DNA of 25,403 nt from an uncultured Prevotellaceae bacterium (lineage in GTDB: Bacteria; Bacteroidota; Bacteroidia; Bacteroidales; Muribaculaceae): positions 1-25,403 of the forward strand of contig UQLZ01000032.1 in assembly GCA_900541935.1 (NCBI GenBank), read 5' to 3'. Shown here piece by piece: positions 22,462-25,403 of the stretch. The first letter of the stretch is position 1. Each line of letters opens with the position of its first letter. The notes beneath the pieces are model-generated. The model was not told where the DNA came from. It saw nothing but the letters and a program-made list of their open reading frames with translations, and did not search any database. The position numbers and the translations under genes were made by a program.

Positions 22462-23094
22462 ATGGTTTTGACAAAAGATTATACAATATCAATAACAAAA
22501 GAATTAATAGCAAAACTACCACGGGTACAATTTAAAGGAAAAATTAGAGTAATTGACTCCGACGAGACTATGGAAGAAGCCATATCCACACTCAGACAGT
22601 CAAATATTCTTGGGTTTGACACAGAGTCAAAACCCGTTTTTAGAAAAGGAACAAAAACCCATGTTTCGCTTATTCAAATTTCAGCAGGTGACACATGCTT
22701 TTTGTTTCGAGTAAGGATGATTAACAACATTTCCCCACTAAAGGAAATTCTTGAAAATAAAGACATTGTAAAAGTTGGACTATCAATACACGACGATTTT
22801 CACACATTGTCGAACAACTACAATTTTAAGCCTAAAGGCTTTATAGATCTTCAAAATATCGTCTCTAAACACAAGATTTCGAATATGAGTTTGCAGAAAC
22901 TTTACGCAATTCTTTTTGATGAGCGTATTTCAAAAAGTCAACAACTATCTAACTGGGATGCCGTTGAACTTACCAGACCTCAAATGTCGTACGCGGCAAT
23001 AGATGCCTGGGCTTGTGTCAAAATTTTTGAGAGACTAAAAACATTCAACCCAGACGAGTCAAAGTATAAAACTCCCATAACTGAAACAGAATGA
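22462..23094 (+). CDS. DEDDy 3'-5' exonuclease (RNase D/WRN-like)
   Basis: A 210-residue stand-alone 3'-5' exonuclease domain of the RNase D/WRN exonuclease class. All DEDDy residues can be placed: D53 and E55 in ILGFDTESKP, Asp111/112 in GLSIHDDFHTL, and Y177 with D181 in YAAIDAWAC. The region THVSLIQISAG fits the strand after motif I. There is no HRDC domain and no helicase, so the substrate (structured RNA or DNA) is unknown. It starts 10 bases after bioD, so it is probably read from the same transcript, although a biotin role is unlikely. The small membrane-protein gene overlaps its stop by 4 bases. Confidence 0.93.
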   Translation: MVLTKDYTISITKELIAKLPRVQFKGKIRVIDSDETMEEAISTLRQSNILGFDTESKPVFRKGTKTHVSLIQISAGDTCFLFRVRMINNISPLKEILENKDIVKVGLSIHDDFHTLSNNYNFKPKGFIDLQNIVSKHKISNMSLQKLYAILFDERISKSQQLSNWDAVELTRPQMSYAAIDAWACVKIFERLKTFNPDESKYKTPITETE

Positions 23095-23324
23095 AGTTAA
23101 AAAAATCAATATTATTACCAGCAGCACTTTTAATTTACACCTTGGTACTGGCATATTTAGGACGCGACATGATTGAAAATGGCGGCAAAATAGAATACCT
23201 TGCAACACTGGGTATTTCTTTGCTGATTATTGTTTTGCTGCATATCGTTCTTAAGAAAAAAGAAAAAACCAAAGATAAAAACAACAAGAACATACAACAA
23301 AACAAAAACAATATGGAAAAATAA
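23091..23324 (+). CDS. Small two-helix membrane protein
   Basis: A 77-residue protein with two hydrophobic helices (about 7-24, SILLPAALLIYTLVLAYLG, and about 38-54, LATLGISLLIIVLLHIVL). Between them is a short hydrophilic loop (RDMIENGGKIEY), and the tail is rich in Lys, Asn and Gln. I do not recognise the family. The coding call rests on the ATGA overlap with the exonuclease gene, the regular membrane topology and a hairpin at its stop codon. By the positive-inside rule, with Lys at both ends, both termini would be cytoplasmic. Confidence 0.65.
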   Translation: MKLKKSILLPAALLIYTLVLAYLGRDMIENGGKIEYLATLGISLLIIVLLHIVLKKKEKTKDKNNKNIQQNKNNMEK

Positions 23325-23343
23325 TCATATTATTTTTCCATAT
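23311..23343 (+). terminator. Perfect 14-bp hairpin at the end of the biotin operon
   Basis: A perfect inverted repeat, 23311-23324 against 23330-23343 with loop TCATA. The left arm includes the last codons and the TAA stop of the small membrane-protein gene. The stem is AT-rich and no long U-tract follows, so termination strength is uncertain, but it is the only hairpin before the pgm promoter. Confidence 0.55.
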
Positions 23344-23358
23344 TAAACCAATTATTTG

Positions 23359-23366
23359 TACATTTG
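23359..23366 (+). promoter_or_regulatory. Promoter -7 element of the phosphohexomutase gene
   Basis: TACATTTG at 23359-23366 fits the -7 consensus and follows the hairpin by 15 bases. A T-rich stretch in the hairpin's right arm occupies the -33 position. The leader to the ATG at 23413 would be about 40 bases. Confidence 0.55.
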
Positions 23367-23412
23367 TTGACTAACAGAAATTTAATGCAATTAACTTAAA
23401 TAGAATATATCT

Positions 23413-25158
23413 ATGGATAACGAATTACTCAAACAGGTGACTGAAAAAGCCAATAAATGGCTTACACCTGAATATGACGAAGAAACAAGGGCAGCCGTAC
23501 AGGCTATGTTAGACAACGAAGACAAAACAGACCTAATCGAATCATTCTACAAAGATCTCGAGTTTGGTACTGGCGGTTTGCGTGGCATAATGGGAGCTGG
23601 AAGCAACAGAATGAACATATACACTGTTGGTGCTGCGACTCAAGGCCTTTCAAACTATTTAAAAGTTGCTTTTTCAGACCTTCCTGAAATTAAAGTAGTT
23701 GTTGGGCACGATGTTAGAAACAATAGTCGCAAATTTGCCGAGATAGTTGCTGATATTTTCTCAGCAAACGGCATCAAAGTATATTTATTTGACTCTTGCC
23801 GCCCTACTCCGGAAATGTCATTTGCTATCCGTCACCTCGGTTGCCAAAGTGGTGTTATAATTACTGCTTCTCACAACCCGAAAGAATATAACGGCTACAA
23901 AGCATACTGGAACGATGGCGCTCAAATGATCGCGCCTCACGACGTTAACACAATCAAATATGTTAACGAAGTTAAAAGTGTGTCAGAAATCAAATTCCAA
24001 GGAGACAAATCTAAAATAGAAATTATAGGAGAAGAAATCGACAATATTTACCTCGATAAAATCAAATCATTGTCACTTAGCCCTGACGCTATCAAAAAGC
24101 ACAGTGATATGAAGATTGTATATACTCCTATCCACGGAACAGGCATTAAACTTATCCCAAAATCTTTGAAGAACTTCGGATTCACAAACATTATAGGCGT
24201 TCCAGAACAAGAGGTTGAAAGTGGAGATTTTCCAACAGTTGAATCGCCAAACCCAGAAGAACCGTCTGCTATGGCTATGGGTATCCAAAAAGCAAAAGAA
24301 ACTGGTGCTGATATTGTTATGGCTTCTGACCCAGACGCCGACAGAATTGGCTTGGTTATTCGTGACAACAACGGCGAATATGTTTTGATTAACGGAAACC
24401 AAATTCAAATCATTTTCCTTTACTACCTAATTACACGAAATGCAGAACTTGGCAAACTTACAGGCAACGAATATATTGTCAAGACTATCGTAACAACTGA
24501 AACAATCAAAAAAATCGCTGACGCAAATAACATTAAAATGTATGATTGCTTCACAGGTTTCAAATGGATTGCAAACGTCATGCGCGAAAATGAAGGCAAA
24601 GCTCGCTATCTTGGCGGAGGTGAAGAAAGTTACGGTTTCCTTGCGCAAGATTTCGTTCGCGACAAAGACTCAGTTTCTGCCATTTCTCTAATGGCTGAAA
24701 TTGCCGCTTGGGCAAAGGAAAAAGGTATGAACATGGCTGAAATGGTTCAAAATATCTATATGACATACGGCTTCTCTCGCGAGAAAGGAATATCTTTAGT
24801 TAGAAAAGGAAAGACTGGTGCAGAAGAGATTATCGAAATCATGAAGCAATTCAGAAGCAATCCGCCTAAAGAAATTGCTGGTTCTACTGTTGTCAAAATT
24901 AAAGACTATCTATCATTAGAAGAAAAAGACATTACAACCGGCAATGTGACAAAATTGGAAATGCCAGCAACTTCTAACGTTCTTCAATTCTTCACAAGCG
25001 ATGGAACAAAAGTTTCTGTTAGACCTTCTGGTACAGAACCTAAAATTAAATTCTATATTGAAGTACATGATAAATTGGAAAGTGCTGACCAATATCAAGC
25101 TGTTCAAGACAGAGCAGACGCTAAGATTGAACAAATCAAAAAAGATCTCGGCATCTAA
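23413..25158 (+). CDS. Phosphoglucomutase / phosphomannomutase-type phospho-sugar mutase
   Basis: Alpha-D-phosphohexomutase that interconverts sugar 1- and 6-phosphates, most likely glucose. At 581 residues it has the length of the long, PgcA/PGM2-like branch. The four domains are marked by GTGGLRGIMGAGSNRMN (52-68), the phosphoserine loop TASHNPKEYNGYK (151-163, Ser153), the Mg-binding DPDADR (306-311), the sugar-binding GGGEESYGF (401-409) and the phosphate-binding RPSGTEPK (537-544). It is a single gene, with its own promoter and a strong terminator. Choice between glucose and mannose specificity is not certain. Confidence 0.94.
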   Translation: MDNELLKQVTEKANKWLTPEYDEETRAAVQAMLDNEDKTDLIESFYKDLEFGTGGLRGIMGAGSNRMNIYTVGAATQGLSNYLKVAFSDLPEIKVVVGHDVRNNSRKFAEIVADIFSANGIKVYLFDSCRPTPEMSFAIRHLGCQSGVIITASHNPKEYNGYKAYWNDGAQMIAPHDVNTIKYVNEVKSVSEIKFQGDKSKIEIIGEEIDNIYLDKIKSLSLSPDAIKKHSDMKIVYTPIHGTGIKLIPKSLKNFGFTNIIGVPEQEVESGDFPTVESPNPEEPSAMAMGIQKAKETGADIVMASDPDADRIGLVIRDNNGEYVLINGNQIQIIFLYYLITRNAELGKLTGNEYIVKTIVTTETIKKIADANNIKMYDCFTGFKWIANVMRENEGKARYLGGGEESYGFLAQDFVRDKDSVSAISLMAEIAAWAKEKGMNMAEMVQNIYMTYGFSREKGISLVRKGKTGAEEIIEIMKQFRSNPPKEIAGSTVVKIKDYLSLEEKDITTGNVTKLEMPATSNVLQFFTSDGTKVSVRPSGTEPKIKFYIEVHDKLESADQYQAVQDRADAKIEQIKKDLGI

Positions 25159-25183
25159 TATTCCATTACATATACTAAACCGC

Positions 25184-25224
25184 TGATGGGTTGCGTCAAG
25201 AATTTTGGCGCAACCCATCATTTT
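25184..25224 (+). terminator. Rho-independent terminator of the phosphohexomutase gene
   Basis: TGATGGGTTGCG (25184-25195) pairs with CGCAACCCATCA (25209-25220), 12 perfect GC-richer base pairs, extendable by further pairs inside the loop. TTTT follows (25221-25224). It lies 25 bases after the stop at 25158. Confidence 0.85.
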
Positions 25225-25301
25225 ATCTCAAAATCCACAAATAAACGCTAATGTTCGGACATGCTTTAAATCAAAATAGAAAATCTTAATTTTTCACAAA
25301 A

Positions 25302-25333
25302 AAAATGGAAGCATCGAAAGATGCTTCCATTTT
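25302..25333 (-). terminator. Terminator of tRNA-Val
   Basis: A 14-bp stem (25302-25315 against 25320-25333) surrounds a four-base loop, GAAA on the plus strand and TTTC on the transcribed minus strand. Continuing on the minus strand, the stem runs into a stretch of eight T (including its own end), the mark of intrinsic termination. It begins immediately after the tRNA 3' end. Confidence 0.85.
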
Positions 25334-25334
25334 G

Positions 25335-25403
25335 TGGGCGTTGACGGATTCGAACCGCCGACCCTCTGCTTGTAAGGCAGATGCTCTAAACCAGCTGAGC
25401 TAA
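25335..25403 (-). tRNA. tRNA-Val (anticodon TAC), 5' end beyond the window
   Basis: Read on the minus strand: the D arm GCTC-AGCTGGTTTA-GAGC, the anticodon arm TCTGC-CTTACAA-GCAGA (anticodon TAC, valine), a T arm GGCGG-TTCGAAT-CCGTC with one G-U pair, and the acceptor 3' strand AACGCCC with discriminator A. The matching 5' acceptor strand should be GGGCGTT, of which only TT is in the window. CCA is not encoded. A terminator follows at once. Confidence 0.92.

Noticed and set aside
1..25403. Mobile elements, CRISPR arrays, toxin-antitoxin or phage-defence genes
   Set aside because: No transposase, integrase, regularly spaced repeats, terminal inverted repeats or defence-type domains were found; even the tRNA at the end shows no adjacent integration site. 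The HIRAN protein has no nuclease or helicase partner that would make it a defence system.

Overview
The window reads as ordinary chromosome from a low-GC member of the Bacteroidota, probably Bacteroidales. The evidence is a set of families typical of that phylum: glutamine synthetase III, a T9SS-plug/DUF5103 protein, an HU-domain/SPOR membrane protein, a PepSY-like (DUF2874) secreted protein and a BioG-BioC fusion. Several genes are preceded by the Bacteroidota -7 promoter motif TAnnTTTG, and leaders are short without clear Shine-Dalgarno sequences. No phage, insertion sequence, CRISPR array or integrase gene was seen.

Region by region. (1) 38-4995, minus: a dapF - glnN - PurF-like amidotransferase operon with a near-consensus promoter; the theme is lysine/cell-wall and glutamine nitrogen metabolism. 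(2) 5102-7550, minus: a small helical protein, a cyclophilin and an M16 peptidase, tightly coupled behind a promoter that carries a direct repeat. (3) 7636-8481, minus: a CvfB/YitL-type S1 protein, divergent from (4) 8562-10659, plus: a DUF3298 lipoprotein, rsmG and a glyoxalase-II-like hydrolase, closed by a hairpin at 10754-10789. (5) 10842-12462, minus: a PepSY-like exported protein, a HIRAN-domain protein and a 60-residue basic protein. (6) 12508-16242, minus: ung - DUF5103 - TPR - HU/SPOR operon with its own promoter and terminator. (7) 16286-17970, minus: a lipoprotein and a PhnP-like metallo-hydrolase, divergent from (8) 18052-23324, plus: bioA - bioF - bioG/C - bioD, then a DEDDy 3'-5' exonuclease and a small membrane protein. 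(9) 23413-25158, plus: a phosphoglucomutase-type phosphohexomutase between a hairpin/promoter and a strong terminator. (10) From 25335, minus: a tRNA-Val(TAC) cut by the window end, with its own terminator.

The biotin operon has genes for pimeloyl-ACP methyl ester synthesis and cleavage (BioC and BioG in one chain) and for KAPA, DAPA and dethiobiotin formation. bioB is absent from the window, so the last step must be encoded elsewhere. I found no clearly new multi-gene system. The points most worth a second look are the diverged PurF-like enzyme cotranscribed with glnN, the stand-alone HIRAN protein with its small basic neighbour, the HU-membrane-SPOR protein, and two promoter-proximal direct repeats that look like operators. 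No gene-free stretch exceeds 300 bases; the longest, 10660-10841, holds only a terminator.
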